DNA from: Didymodactylos carnosus
Lineage: Eukaryota > Rotifera > Eurotatoria > Philodinida > Philodinidae
Reading direction: 5' to 3'
Length of the DNA stretch: 20,676 nt
NCBI GenBank assembly: GCA_905250885.1
Contig: CAJNOQ010003315.1
Location: forward strand, 1-20,676
Below, piece by piece: positions 1 through 12,206 of the stretch (position 1 is its first letter; every line of letters starts with the position of its first letter). The translations under genes were made by a program, and so were the position numbers. The notes beneath the pieces are model-generated. The model did not search any database and was not told the origin of the DNA. It saw only the letters and a program-made list of their open reading frames with translations.

Positions 1-1738
1 TGAAAAACACATCAATATATGTTCATTTGACGGTTTTTTCAGTTAACAACTAGATTTATCAAAAATCTTGTTCTGAAAAAACATTTTAAGCTTATTTTAT
101 TATGAAATGATGCGTATTAATTTTCGACTGGAAAATTCTGTACACCTCTCTCCTTTACATCTCGTATAACTTTGTCACAAAATACAGCCGTATTTTGAAA
201 CGGATATAATTAAATACTATGAGCGAAGTTAGCATCACGAAAGGATCTTTTTACAATTTTATTGAATCTCACTATTCATTAAACCAATTTGATTCTAAAA
301 ACATAACTTCTTTTGAATAAGACCAAAAGATACTTTCTCATTTGTTTCACTACTTTAACTAGATGTACACAACGCAATAAATCGTAAATGGTAACATTTT
401 TTTATCGATTGTTACGCACTAACGCGCGCATATGAGTAAAAAAGCACTTAAAAATCAATATCTATGATGGTTCATGAACGATCAATCAGTTATAGAACGA
501 TCATAAGTTATAATTGTTTAGAAATCTCGTTGAATACCATAAAAAAAGTTCTTCTTATCTAGTTTGAACATAGAAGAGGATATATAATTTTTCAATCATT
601 TCTTGGTACTAAAATTTTCAATTAATATTTAAGAATAATACGTATAATACAAAGATATTAGACTATTACCACATAGTTTGAAGTAATATTCAAGTTTTAT
701 TAAATAAAATACTTTTCATTTATATCCTTGACTAAATGGTACGAAGTATACATTTTATATATATAAATATACATATGCACATACGAGTAGATGAAACCCA
801 TCGAATTCCAATTTACAGAGCGTATATCAATCAATTATATCCATTGGATAACCTTCTATTTGACAAAGAAAAATTTCATTTCTTGATGTTTATTCGTGTA
901 AAGTAGGAAAAAGATTTAATATTACTTGAAACTATGTAGCTGAACTTACAACACTATTGATTATGTCTTATTATATTTTTTTTCAATGTGATAATGAATT
1001 ATACGTTGTCAATGTCTCTTTACAAGATAAATTAGAAACTCTAGAACTTGGATAAATCACTTGAAACGCATACATATGCATCAGTACCGTGTTCAAATTT
1101 ACGATATCATAATAACGAATAACTATTGAAAAAATGTTATAATTGATTGACCTTACGTATACTCTACATCTAAGAATACTAAAATTCTTTTATACTGAAT
1201 ATAATGAGTAAAGATTTAATTCTGACTTTTTGATCGAGTTAGAGTAGTCTTAAGAAGGTCGATTGGAATAATGAAAAATAATTGTGCCAGTTTATTTCGA
1301 AAAAGGGACAAGTATGTTGTTGAATTTTTCATCTTTTTCAACAAAAATGTTTTTTGAGAATGACAGAAATTTTTTTATAAGGTGCAGTTCAATAGTAAAA
1401 AGACAGTCTTTTGCTTTCAAAAAAAAAGTATCTTGTCCTTTAAAATGTCAACAACAGCCATGATTGAACTTAAATATTCCTTGAACACAGATAGTTGTTT
1501 AAAAGGTTATGCGATAAGAACATTTACAACATTTATTAATGCAAAAGACAAGGTAATAGTTTTAATCGAAGGAAGAAGAAAAAAATCCTATTAAACAAAG
1601 AGAGTTTAAATAATTCAATTTAGTTCTCATAAAAATGAACTCTTTTATCTATACATTTAATCTCGTAAATATATACTCATTTAAAAGGGTAAACGATAAA
1701 TATTATAGTCAATAACAAATAAACGAAAGAAATATAAT
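1..1738. other. AT-rich gene-free stretch
   Basis: No open frame here is distinguishable from chance. The longest, a 70-codon frame at 1382-1594 on the plus strand, is lysine and phenylalanine rich in the way random AT-rich DNA translates, and has no recognisable motif. I see no tRNA boxes, long inverted repeats or transposon ends. Confidence 0.6.
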
Positions 1739-1765
1739 GATATATTTATATATGTATTTATATTT

Positions 1766-1799
<34 letters not shown>

Positions 1800-1824
1800 G
1801 TACATGTATATATATATATATATA
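1739..1824. repeat. (TA)n microsatellite, interrupted
   Basis: About 85 bp of TA dinucleotides with scattered TTTA and GTAC interruptions. It ends in two clean (TA) blocks around a GTACATGTA core. The interruptions suggest an old, slowly decaying array. Confidence 0.9.
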
Positions 1825-3486
1825 ATACTGATGATATCTTAAATACTCATAACAAAGCGAAACACAATTGCCTAATCAAACTGTTTTAGAATGAATACAA
1901 GGGGCTATTTGAATACATGTTGTTCTAATTTGCATCGTTTGCTATTCACTCCGTGTCTCAAAATTGGAACAGAAAGTAAAATCTTAATAAAACAAAGTTT
2001 GAAAGTCTAGTATTTTTGAAAATTCATAAGAAAAAATGAAAAACATATTTAATTGCAGAAGTCTCTAATGAGTAAAATAAAATGAAACTGGTGAGACATT
2101 TTTTTCAGTTTTACAATCGTTTTTCTCATCTCAGTGATCAGAAAACTCACTACCTTTTACATATATATATAAGACACACAGGGCACAGTTTGATTCTTTG
2201 TGGACAAATAAACAATCATAGTCGTGAACACTTCTTATCCATCTCAAACTATTTTTAAGACTATTTTAAACAAATATGTTGGGTTAATCAACGGTATATG
2301 AGAAAAAAACAGAAGATAGTATAGACAATCGAATCAAGTATACGCAGAGCAGTCTTATATATCGTACGCTCAAAACATTTCTCGAAATCCTTAATCTATT
2401 GTCTTTGACTTGACCTTCGCTTACCTTCATATGTTTGCTTAGCAATCCAGTGCCAAACATGATCATAGATTTTTCTCACCGAATCAATATGTGTACCCAT
2501 TATATAATAATGCTGCTCATCGTTCACAAAACACAAACAAAAGCGGAAAAACGTCGTTAACAAGAAGCAAAATTTAAATAGATGAAAGATTTTATTTAAT
2601 CATGTCGTTGTTGAGCTTTATTTTTCATTCTCAGAAACATAAATATATCCATATCAGATGAACAATATATTGAAGAAATAGAAATCATTGTTTTTAGAAT
2701 GGACTATTTTGTCGTGAACTCAATAAGGTATATAATATACTGATTTCGTTCGTTATATATTAGTACTTCAAAACGTAATATGTGCACGTTCAAATTTCCG
2801 CTTTTTCATTCTTCATGAGGAAGAGAAGAAGAAAAAAAATCCTTTTTTTTATATGTACAGATGTGATGAAAAAGATACGTATGTCGAAAACTATATACAT
2901 GCACATATTCTACACGCTCGAAATGTGGTGGCGACAAAAAAGAGAGAAAAAGTCGCATAATTGTGTGATCTGAATAGTGGACGAAACGAAAAGTATTGTA
3001 TTATTCCTCATGATTAGTGTCAACGTTCTCGTCATTTTTGTCTTCTTTTTTTCTATCGAAATTCAACACACACACACATATACAATCATAATCAATCAAT
3101 CAGTAAGAACACATATGTTTGTCTGGAAGATTAAAAGTTCAATTAACCTGTACACATCTGAATGGCCTTGTGTATGCCATCTAACACATGGACCTTTAAA
3201 TGGAGAGAAGAAAAGTTTACTTTACCTACGGATGGAATTCTATATACTAATCGAACGGAAATGAGCTAGCCATCAACACTATCTTCTTCCCACTATACTT
3301 TATTGTGTGGCAAGACTTGGTCTCAATAACTATCGTTTAACGAAACAATTAGCCGTCTTGCACAACTCTTTATGCAATCTCTGTTTACAATTAGCAACTG
3401 TTAGGGTAGATTATTAATGATGAATCTGTGATCACTTATGATGATTAACAACATGCAGATCGGACCATCCAAGAATTTTTCTACAG
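1825..3486. other. AT-rich gene-free stretch
   Basis: Contains a short (AC)6 run at 3066-3078 and several chance open frames, the longest being 95 codons at 2977-3264. Their translations are low-complexity and hydrophobic with no family signature and no convincing splice context. Nothing else supportable is visible. Confidence 0.55.
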
Positions 3487-3585
3487 GCATATATAACAGG
3501 ATTGCCACCTGAGGTGCCATAATCAACGCGTTTTTCCATCTTATTGGTATTGATTGTGGCGCCTTAGGTGGCAATCCTTATATGC
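3487..3585. repeat. 99-bp stem-loop with ~36-bp arms
   Basis: The left arm (3487-3526) and right arm (3550-3585) are reverse complements with about three mismatches and one 4-nt bulge near the base, enclosing a 23-nt loop. The arms contain ATTGCCACCT and its complement and are clearly richer in GC than the flanks. I see no coding frame and no convincing target-site duplication. It could be the relic of a small inverted-repeat element or, if transcribed, a hairpin precursor of small RNA. The fold is read directly from the sequence; either function is inference. Confidence 0.75.
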
Positions 3586-5334
3586 AATGAAAGCTACTTT
3601 ATGAATTCGTGAGTGTTTTTGTAAAATTTCTTTTCTTTTATCCTTCACTATTTCAAGGTTGTTCTAGGCAATATTCAATAATGTGAATGATCACGATACA
3701 CAAAGGAATTGTGTGTTCCATTAGATATAGATGAGTTGTCGGCCCACGTTTCTATTGTGAAAGAGAATGCGTTTACCTTTCATCACCATCGCGAAATAGA
3801 AACTAGTTAACAATTATAAACATTTCATATTGTTTACAATCAAAAAAAAAAGAGCCTGCGATTAAAATTATTTCAAAGACACAATAAAAACATGCAAACG
3901 GAGACATTAATACATCATGTCACACTCACATTATTCTAGTAAAAATTAATTAACATTTGCAATCATTCGAGAGCGACAAAAAAAAAAACAGTTGTCACTA
4001 AATTATTTTTAATTCATTGAACTGTACATATTTATTATCTCTAAGAAACAAGGTAAGAATTATTCTAGTCTAAAAATAATCGTTTCGAAGTATATTTTAT
4101 TACAAACTACTTAACATTTAGTATCGTCTATAGTAATAATGTTCACTCCATCTTTTTCATTGATTCCTGAAACTATTAACTTTTTATCAAAGGCTAATTT
4201 TAACGGTCATTCAACATATCAATATGTTCTTTTCAAAAAAATTTTAAAATAACGAAAATATATCACATGGTCACATTTTTCAAAATCGATCTCATTAGAA
4301 GTATTAATGAGATCATATTGTTCTAACGTTTTTCTTTCAAAAGTTTTATTCTTCAAGACACCTTCTTATTTGACTTATAATAATTTAAGAGATAATAACT
4401 ATCATTTAAACAAATAACAACTTGTTTTCTGGTTCAGCATAAAATGATAATTAAATATCATTTACGTGTATTTATTGTCGTTCGTAGGGAAAACTTCTAG
4501 ATAAGAAAATGATATTAAAAGAGCCAATTTATAACACATATTCTTTCAATTTATAAATAAGATTGATTTCGAACTTGTCATAATCTATATGAAAACAAAT
4601 TACTTATATCTAAATTGGCAAAAATTTCTATATCTATCTACATATCAAGGTAATATGATCATGACATCATGTGTTTTATATTGAACTTGACATGACGATG
4701 TCATCAAATTATTCAATATAAATATCAATTTTCTCCAAACTATATACAATTAGGCAGTATATAGAAGAAATAATTTCATCATTTTCACACAAACAACTAA
4801 CTATCGATTATTCATTGAATAAAAAATAATTCTGTTAGAAAGTATTAAATAACATCATCACCTCATATGACACATAAAAACGTGTGAAGATATGAGAATT
4901 TATATTTTTTTTTGTGATCATAGAGTTCAACACTAATTTATTTTATATAGAACATGTCGAGATCTAGAACAGTGAGGTTTTTGAGAATAAAACGTTAGGT
5001 TAAAATGAAAATCCTCAATTTCCAATTAAAACAGATATAAACCAGTCTATACTAGTATTATTTTTTCAAAATTTTCATTTTAATTAATGTCTCTATATAC
5101 AGAACATAGGGGGGGAATAACAGTATATCTAATCTTACCTTCACATAATAAATGCTATTCCATCATAAACTTCATATCTGTCAAAAAAACTGATTAGAAT
5201 CATTTCCTATTAGTATCAAATAAATCTACCATTTTTATTATCAGAAACTATTGCATAATAGCGAACCAATATTGATGAAGTATCCTACATTTTAATCCTA
5301 ATAACAGAATCGTTAAAATTGCGCAACATGTTTT
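3586..5334. other. AT-rich gene-free stretch
   Basis: Only small local palindromes are visible. An 11-bp perfect pair (4675-4685 with 4712-4722, TTTATATTGAA) encloses a smaller GACAT/ATGTC pair, and a weaker hairpin lies at 4862-4897. A run of seven G at 5109-5115 is unusual in this composition. No gene is supported. Confidence 0.5.
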
Positions 5335-5363
5335 CACACACAGACATACACACACACACACAC
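5335..5363. repeat. (CA)n microsatellite
   Basis: Interrupted CA array with CAGA and CATA variants, about 29 bp. Confidence 0.9.
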
Positions 5364-5513
5364 TAAAAGCATTAAAATTAATTAATGACACATTAGATTG
5401 ATTAATAGAGATGGTACTTAACTATTACTATTACTCGTTAAAGTAACACAATGTTAAGATTAAATTGCCACCCATGGTGATGACGCGTTATCTTTCCCTT
5501 TTTTTTTTGTTGC

Positions 5514-5708
5514 ATGTACTACTGTACATATGCCAGTTTTAGATATTTGAGACTGTCTAACGACTATACACAAAAGTGTAGAATTTTACCTGAAAATGTG
5601 CATGATTTTGTTGATAACAGTAATCCACGTCGATTTGTCAAACTTTCTAATGAACGTGTTATGTTAAACCGATCGACAAGTGCTGAGAACATTTTCTTAA
5701 AATTTTAA
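5514..5708 (+). CDS. Unassigned 64-codon open frame, possibly chance
   Basis: I do not recognise this. The frame starts at a true ATG and ends at TAA. Unlike most frames in the window, its translation is hydrophilic and mixed (for example ILPENVHDFVDNSNPRRF) rather than poly-I/K/F. A poly-T tract at about 5498-5509, followed by AG at about 5537, could act as a splice acceptor, making the last ~55 codons a terminal exon, but no partner exon is visible. Its length is within chance expectation at this GC. I list it only because it is the most protein-like frame in the left third. Confidence 0.12.
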   Translation: MYYCTYASFRYLRLSNDYTQKCRILPENVHDFVDNSNPRRFVKLSNERVMLNRSTSAENIFLKF

Positions 5709-6080
5709 AACAGTAACACACTTCAGTTTTTCTTCCTGGATATGATTAGAAAAACATTGTTCATTTTCGTGTCTATATAAGTATTGAACGATCAAATGAG
5801 CCATAGAACAATAGAGAAATCAATTACTATTATTTAAAAAACATTATCTTCTATGTTCTTGTTTTTCTCTTCTTTCTGTCTTACTACACCGATACGAAAA
5901 AAAGAAATGAATTTTTGTCACCTCTTTTGATTAATCATTTATGAACTATGTATCATACGCGGTACAATAAGAAGAACATAATAGAAAAAAAAGAGAAAAC
6001 GTTCACAATTTATTAAAGTGTTTTTGTCCATAGTTATGTTTGTAATCTATGTACATCTATGAGCAAATGACGGAAATCCG

Positions 6081-6107
6081 TCTCTCTCTCTCTCTGTCTC
6101 TCTCTGT
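6081..6107. repeat. (TC)n microsatellite
   Basis: CT/TC array with two TG interruptions, 27 bp. Confidence 0.9.
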
Positions 6108-6540
6108 GCCAATACAAATAACAATGTAATAGTGAGAAGATCAAGGTAAAAAAATACCGATTCGAGAGAAAACCGGATATATTAGGCGATGCTAACTTTT
6201 CTATTTGAAAGACTGTACATGTCTACGTTTATTAATTAGATTTCGTCTCTATACTTAAACAGTTGGCAGTATATATTTTTATTATGAACTTTTGCTCTTA
6301 AAATCTGTTTAGCAGTTTCTCGTTTTTTAATCCTTTCTTTCTTCTGTATATCCTATCTATCTAAATCATAATTTTTTTTGTTTTTTCTAAATTGTTCGTT
6401 CTATGTTTGGACAATGATTATATAGATCAGTTTTAAAACATCGAACATAGAGAAAACAATAGTCTTTTCTTTTTTTTTATCTCTAAAAAAACATTTTTAA
6501 CTTGATCATTTACCAATTAATGCATAGAATAATATAAATA

Positions 6541-6560
6541 GAGAGAGAGGGAGAGAGAGA
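6541..6560. repeat. (GA)n microsatellite
   Basis: About 20 bp of GA with one GG interruption. Confidence 0.85.
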
Positions 6561-7228
6561 TAAGATCCATTGATGTGTACATCTATAACAAAAGAAAGAT
6601 AAAATTCTGTTTTCTAAACATAAAAACTTCAAAATTTCAACAAGTTTTGAGAATATAATACTATACATACAATAGACTGACGTATTTTGTACTCAACTGC
6701 TATTTTTTTGTCGATTAAACTTAATGATGTTGTATTAAAAGAATGACTTATCAAATTCTTTTTCACTTAGATTTTTTTAATGAATTTTATTGTGGACGTC
6801 TCAAATATCGATGGAGCATTGACAGTAACGTGACCATGTGCTACTATAACACAAAAATAAAATGCGTAGAACTTTCTGGAAACATGTCATAGAGAGTCCC
6901 TTAACGTCACATTCTAAGAGAAAATAGTTTTTAATTAGATTTAAGTAGTGTACAAAAGTTTTAGTGTCAGGAGTAATAACGATGTTTAATTTTTAAAAAT
7001 TTGTCCATTATCTAATATCGTAGAAAATTTGCTTAACTTATTCGAATTTTCAAATGGATAAGTTTAGTTTTTAATATTTTCGAATGATACACTTCAGTTT
7101 TTAAGAGTCAAATTAAATGTTTTTTTAAAAAATTTAGAATTTTTCGAATGTTGATTGGGAAATGAATTTCTGTTCAGAGTGTAACAAAAATATGCCTTTT
7201 TCTAAGTAGAACACAGACACATTCTTAA

Positions 7229-7245
7229 CCCTAATCCGCCCACCT
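7229..7245 (+). repeat. Left terminal inverted repeat of MITE copy 1
   Basis: CCCTAATCCGCCCACCT directly after the TTAA at 7225. It pairs with the right end at 7444-7460 with three mismatches. Confidence 0.75.
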
Positions 7246-7443
7246 GGGGTCATGCGGATCCCAGACGAAAACGAGTGCTTCGAAGATATGTCTTACTGCT
7301 CTGTCAGGTAACTAATGAGTGGATACAATCAGTCCATATTGATAGTACATCCTATTATCATTCAGTTGAATATAAATTGAAGGGGTAAGATATAACCGTT
7401 GTGTTCCGACAGCAATGAAATCGGTAGAGTTTGGGTATATTAT

Positions 7444-7460
7444 AGGTGGTCGGATCAGGA
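7444..7460 (-). repeat. Right terminal inverted repeat of MITE copy 1
   Basis: Reverse complement reads TCCTGATCCGACCACCT, directly before the TTAA at 7461. The same end, three bases shorter, closes copy 2 at 14440. Confidence 0.75.
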
Positions 7461-7579
7461 TTAACTGTTAAATAAAAATGGAGAAAAACGTTCTTAGTAT
7501 GGGCACGGACAAAGGTGTCTGGTTTTCAATGTTTCACTTATAGAGTTATAAATATTGATTATAGGACTACATTTTGAGC

Positions 7580-7597
7580 ATATATATATATATATAT
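7580..7597. repeat. (TA)9 microsatellite
   Basis: Pure TA array of 18 bp. It supplies the N-terminal Ile/Tyr run of a spurious open frame. Confidence 0.9.
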
Positions 7598-8447
7598 GTG
7601 AATAAATTACATAGCCGGTTGGTTGTCGGAGAATGTTTTGCTTGTAAAAGCTATTTCGCTCAACAGATTTTAAATTTCTTTTTACTATTTTGTTTGTTTA
7701 GAAATGGTCATTCACTTGTGAAAAAAAGAATTTCCCATCTCAAGTGGATGCCGAGATGTACATCGAACAAGACCAAAACCAGCTGTTTTGGGCTCCATAT
7801 GGAGAAAGAATCAACTTTTTTCTCTCATTTATTTAAACGAGCATCAACTTTAACATTTATTTTCTACCGAGAATACATGGTAAAAATCCCAACTCTTTAG
7901 TTTGCCTAGTTACAGAGACAATCTCATTTTACACCGAAAATGTCTACCGAGATTATTTTGTCTATATTTCGACTTAAATATCGAATTCCAACTCCTCATA
8001 CACCGTACGATTCGTTAAAACGTGGGCGATTCCTTTGAAATTACAAAAATTTTGTGGGGTCAATCTTTTATTTTAATAAAACGATAAGCATTTTTTTCCT
8101 CTGTAATGCCGTTTTCTAAAAATGATAGCACTAAGAATCCGGGTAGTTCTTGAAAAACAATGCATCGGAGCTTTATCAAACTCTAAAGTGTAGGGAAAAT
8201 ATTATATTTATACATAATCGGCATAGCTCTATTAAACGTATGACTCAGTATTTTTTTATTCGAAACTTTTTTTCTCAAACCATACAATGGCTATGCAATT
8301 CATTTAATCATGTATATACGCTAGAAAATGAAATGAATTCAACGACAATAGTTTCAAAAACCTTGAAATATTTTTACAAAAAAATATGAGCAATGAATGA
8401 ACAATGTGGGATTCACTGTATCTTACTTTGTCATCAGAACTAAAGAA

Positions 8448-8486
8448 GAGAAGATATAATGAGAAGATAGAACGAGAAGATATAAT
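8448..8486. repeat. 13-bp tandem repeat, three units
   Basis: GAGAAGATATAAT, GAGAAGATAGAAC and GAGAAGATATAAT follow one another without a gap. Units 1 and 3 are identical; unit 2 differs at two bases. Too short to assign a role. Confidence 0.85.
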
Positions 8487-10070
8487 GTCGATCTCTTGAG
8501 TTGTGAAGATCAATATAATACATAAAAAGAACAACTTTTTGATCTTGTATTTCTGATTGAATACTGATTATAAACTATTATAATAAAATAAATGACTTTT
8601 TCTTGCCTTTTGTAAGGTATGAATGCTATCAATTTTTACATGGTTTGAATTAATATTATAAAATCACATTGAAAATAATCTGTAAACTCTGACCTTTGAG
8701 ATAATATGGTATCTTATAGTCGAGCCATTCCACGTAACTCAAATCTATATCAAAAATTAAAAATAAATAAATCCGTGTGTGTGACAATAATTAGATCCGA
8801 TATGTCCGTCCCTATAGATAGATATATGAGAATTATTACCTCATTTTTAATCTCTCAATCAACTAGTTTATCACAGCAATTAAATTTGTTATGACAAAAA
8901 AACTGAAAACAAAATTATGATCAATATCTTGGTTAAAACTTTGTTTCTTTTCGTATACGTGATTTATTATTAGATATATCATGCGATTGTTATCATTTAT
9001 CTACACTTAATCAAAATAAATACTAGTGTAGTGACACATTTACAATAAAAATAAACTCACAGTAAAAAACGAAAGAAGCTTAGCATAAACAGTAAATGTG
9101 TGTAGGTTTATGTATGGAAATACGAGTTATGCACGATTTTATACAAAAAAAGAAAAGTATAAAATGACACTTTTTCTCTAGGACTTTATAGTTATCAATA
9201 TATCTTATTTCATCCGTTTTTCTAAAAGAATTCTAACGGATCGATTTTATTCTAGTTTTTTCAAAACTACAATGTGTCACCGAAATGTATTTTATTTCTC
9301 TTCATATTTAAACTATCTAGAAATTGAAGTTATTCGACTAGTATCCGTAACCTTTTAGATCTATAATCTGACATGAATAGAGAATGAATCGATCGCTTAA
9401 CTAAAAATTTCCCATTAATTTCTCATATTTGAATCGTGATTAAGATGGAATGATTAAACTAAGAAATTAACCACTACTAACTCTATCATCAAATCTGACT
9501 TGACTAATCAAGCGTGAATAACATAAAGACATATAAATTCCCATGGGTTTTCACAGACTGCCGAATGTTCATGTTAGACTATTTAGAAATAATCTTGATT
9601 GGTACTATGAATACGACAAAAAACTATCGAATATTAGCAAACGATCTTAAATTTTATTTTTATTACCTGTTTTTAATTTTGACATTGTTTTAAATGGTTC
9701 ACGTAATACCCAGATTTGTTCATTATCATCAATATTATTAATATTTAAATTGTTGATATTTTGTTGTTGATGTTTCACTACATGTGATTGTAAATTAATA
9801 CTGTCGAATTTCATCATTAAACACAAACGAATGAAATATTGTTTACATTAAAAACTAACAATTTTTATTTCCATATTTAATAATGAAGATGTGATTGTTA
9901 AAAATTAGATAAGACAGTTAGAGATTTGATGATTACATCATCCTACATAAGTTCAAATTTATGTTAATAAAAATCAATCTTTATATGCATGTCTATATTT
10001 TCTCTTGCCATGATATTATGGTTAAATCTCGAAACAAAAAAGTCATTATGATAGATGATCTGGTTCAATA

Positions 10071-10082
10071 TGTGTGTGTGTG
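10071..10082. repeat. (TG)6 microsatellite
   Basis: Short TG array just ahead of the larger TC array at 10129. Confidence 0.85.
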
Positions 10083-10124
10083 TATGTATATATGAGCAGT
10101 TAATAAAAACAAGATGAATATCTT

Positions 10125-10128
<4 letters not shown>

Positions 10129-10165
<37 letters not shown>
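10129..10165. repeat. (TC)18 microsatellite
   Basis: Thirty-seven bases of uninterrupted TC, the longest pure microsatellite in the window. This suggests recent length change. Confidence 0.95.
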
Positions 10166-10167
<2 letters not shown>

Positions 10168-10521
10168 ATGTCTATAGAGATATTAGTAATGACGACAAGG
10201 TTTTCAAAAACGATGTGAATACCATCATCATATAGAAAGTAAATTAATTAAGTTTTTCTAATGATGTAAAACACGTTGTTATTATAATTATTAACAATAA
10301 TAGTAGTAAAATGATACACGATAACAGCGATATCAGATTCCATTTTTTTTATTAGTATTATTTTTTTTCTTCTTTATTCTGCTCTTGTATGTGAATGTTA
10401 AAAAAAACAACAACTTTTCGAAAAAATATTAATAACGCTTCGTCGACATCAAACAAAGCTATTGATAGTAGGAGTTATTTTTTTTTTTATATTTCCCGGC
10501 ACCATAATATCTTTCAATGGA

Positions 10522-10557
10522 ATATATATATATAGAGAGAGAGAGAGAAGAGAGAGA
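10522..10557. repeat. Compound (AT)n(GA)n microsatellite
   Basis: An AT block switches into GA repeats with one AAG interruption. Confidence 0.9.
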
Positions 10558-11625
10558 AATGTGTATGTACACTTAAATCATACTAATTGAGAGACATGAA
10601 TAAGGAAAAAAGAGAAGAAAGAAAAGAGAACAGTTATAAATAGGATAAAACTTGTTTCAATAACAGAAAAAATCAGATCGACGACTGGCTATAGATTATT
10701 GTCACTATAAATCTCTCATTCTCTATATATTAATGAAAAAATCAAATTAAATCATTTTACTGCGCTGCTACTCCTATCCATAGCTCAACATGATAATGTG
10801 TGCTACGATAAAATACGAAGTATGTCAATGATAATAGTCAACGTGAAAGACTTTCATTGATACAAAATCGTCTATTTTTCTTTTTTTTTTATACGTTTCA
10901 ATATTCTCTATTTTTCCCTCCTTCGGTCATCTTTAGAGCCCTTCGGCATTTGATAGAACAACAAGAAAAAGAAATTTTTCTAAGTTTTTCAAAAAAAAGT
11001 GAACCATAGTAGTGAGATTAACGTTATTTTCTCGACGCAAATTATTACTCCAATCGAATTATGTTTTGCCAAAATATTCGAAAATAAAAGAGAAAATAAA
11101 TATAATAAAATTATTAATTCAAATTTCAATCAAACTTATATTCGTCAATTCACAGACTTAATCGATTTTACAATAAAAAAAACATGATAAATCAATTTAA
11201 CGTTAACACATTTCAAGGATCTATCATGTCTCTCTTCCTCATTAGATAACATTAAATTCAAATAAATATCTGAGTTTCTTCTCATACTAACTTTAAAAAA
11301 TTATGCTATTATCTCATTAATTATTAATTATTTGAATTCTCAAAATGCTTTCTTTTTTTTTTAATTGAAGTTCGTGTCTTTTGAACTTCACATTCAGAAT
11401 ATTACTGAACATGTATTTTCTTTTGTGCTACTGCTGCTAAATGAGTCGTTTACATTAACATGTGTTAAAACTAATTTGACTACTGATAAAAGTGGAAGCT
11501 ACTAATTGCTACGAATTTTTATTGACATCTGTCATTTGAAAAGACAGTTGGTGGCATTTTGTTGAACTATTATTAAAATGCGATAAACGTCTTCTTTATT
11601 AGACTGATCTTTCTTTTTTCTTTTT

Positions 11626-11643
11626 CTCTCTCTCTCTCTCTCT
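11626..11643. repeat. (TC)9 microsatellite
   Basis: Pure TC run following a longer pyrimidine-rich tract. Confidence 0.9.
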
Positions 11644-12206
11644 GGATTAAACGGTTTATTTTTCCACTTGACCATGATGGTAGATTTATAAGAGATTGAA
11701 CAAAAACAGTAACTAATAGTAGTAGTTTCTCAATTACCAATGTTTTTTCCACTTGAATAAAATGATGATGTGCGCATGTTTGCTCATTAGAGAAAACGTA
11801 AAAATAGTAGATAGATAGTCATGTACACGAGACGAGAAATATTCTTTTACACTTAGCCTGAGCCGTTTTTCATGTAAGAGTCATTTAATTAAAGAAAAAT
11901 ACTTTTAAGCCCAATGGGTTATCAGAACATAAAAGTAATTATCGTACTCATAATTGCTTTTTAGAAAATCATTCTCCATCAATGATTGAGCAGACTCATG
12001 ATAGTAATCAGTTACTCGTGCTTCTAGGCACCCAATGTTCTGTAATGAGGTGTACCAACCGCATATTTAGTCCTGAAAAAGAGCGAGATACTGCTTTTGT
12101 TCTTTTTGCTAAATAGTTATTTCTAATTTTAACAGAATAATTTCGTTTATATTATTGAAACAACTTTCACTTGCGTGACAAGCTTTTTTAAGAAAAAAAA
12201 AAGAAG

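Larger units (their letters stand above)
5709..7224. other. AT-rich gene-free stretch
   Basis: Apart from the two pyrimidine/purine microsatellites listed separately, this holds only AT-rich DNA with homopolymer T and A runs. No frame over 60 codons is present on either strand. I see no RNA gene or transposon end until the TTAA at 7225. Confidence 0.6.
7225..7464. mobile_element. piggyBac-type MITE, copy 1
   Basis: A 232-bp element (7229-7460) lies between two TTAA tetranucleotides (7225-7228 and 7461-7464). The left end reads CCCTAATCCGCCCACCT; the right end, reverse-complemented, reads TCCTGATCCGACCACCT, matching at 14 of 17 positions directly inside the TTAA. TTAA target duplication with ends starting CCC/YCCT is the hallmark of the piggyBac superfamily. 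A subterminal CTGGG...CCCAG inverted pair lies at about 7244-7264. There is no transposase frame, so this is a non-autonomous derivative that would depend on a transposase encoded elsewhere. From the ATATG at 7286 to 7470 it is about 80% identical to copy 2 at 14265-14450, in the same orientation, which shows it is a dispersed family. Confidence 0.75.
7465..10070. other. AT-rich gene-free stretch
   Basis: Holds the longest frame of the window (108 codons, 7574-7900), which begins inside a TA microsatellite and has no family motif. Smaller frames at 8150-8389 and 8706-8894 are equally featureless. One short tandem repeat (8448-8486) is listed separately. No RNA gene is recognised. Confidence 0.55.
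10166..12206. other. AT-rich gene-free stretch
   Basis: Contains the microsatellites at 10522 and 11626 and a small perfect hairpin (TGAAGTTC at 11366-11373 with GAACTTCA at 11383-11390). No open frame beyond chance and no RNA gene is seen. Confidence 0.55.

Noticed and set aside
2977..3264. 95-codon open frame with a hydrophobic N-terminus
   Set aside because: It lacks a true ATG start, reads through an AC microsatellite and has low-complexity Ile/Phe/Lys content, as random AT-rich DNA gives.
7574..7900. 108-codon open frame, the longest in the window
   Set aside because: It starts inside a TA microsatellite, has no family motif or splice context, and one or two frames this long are expected by chance at this GC.
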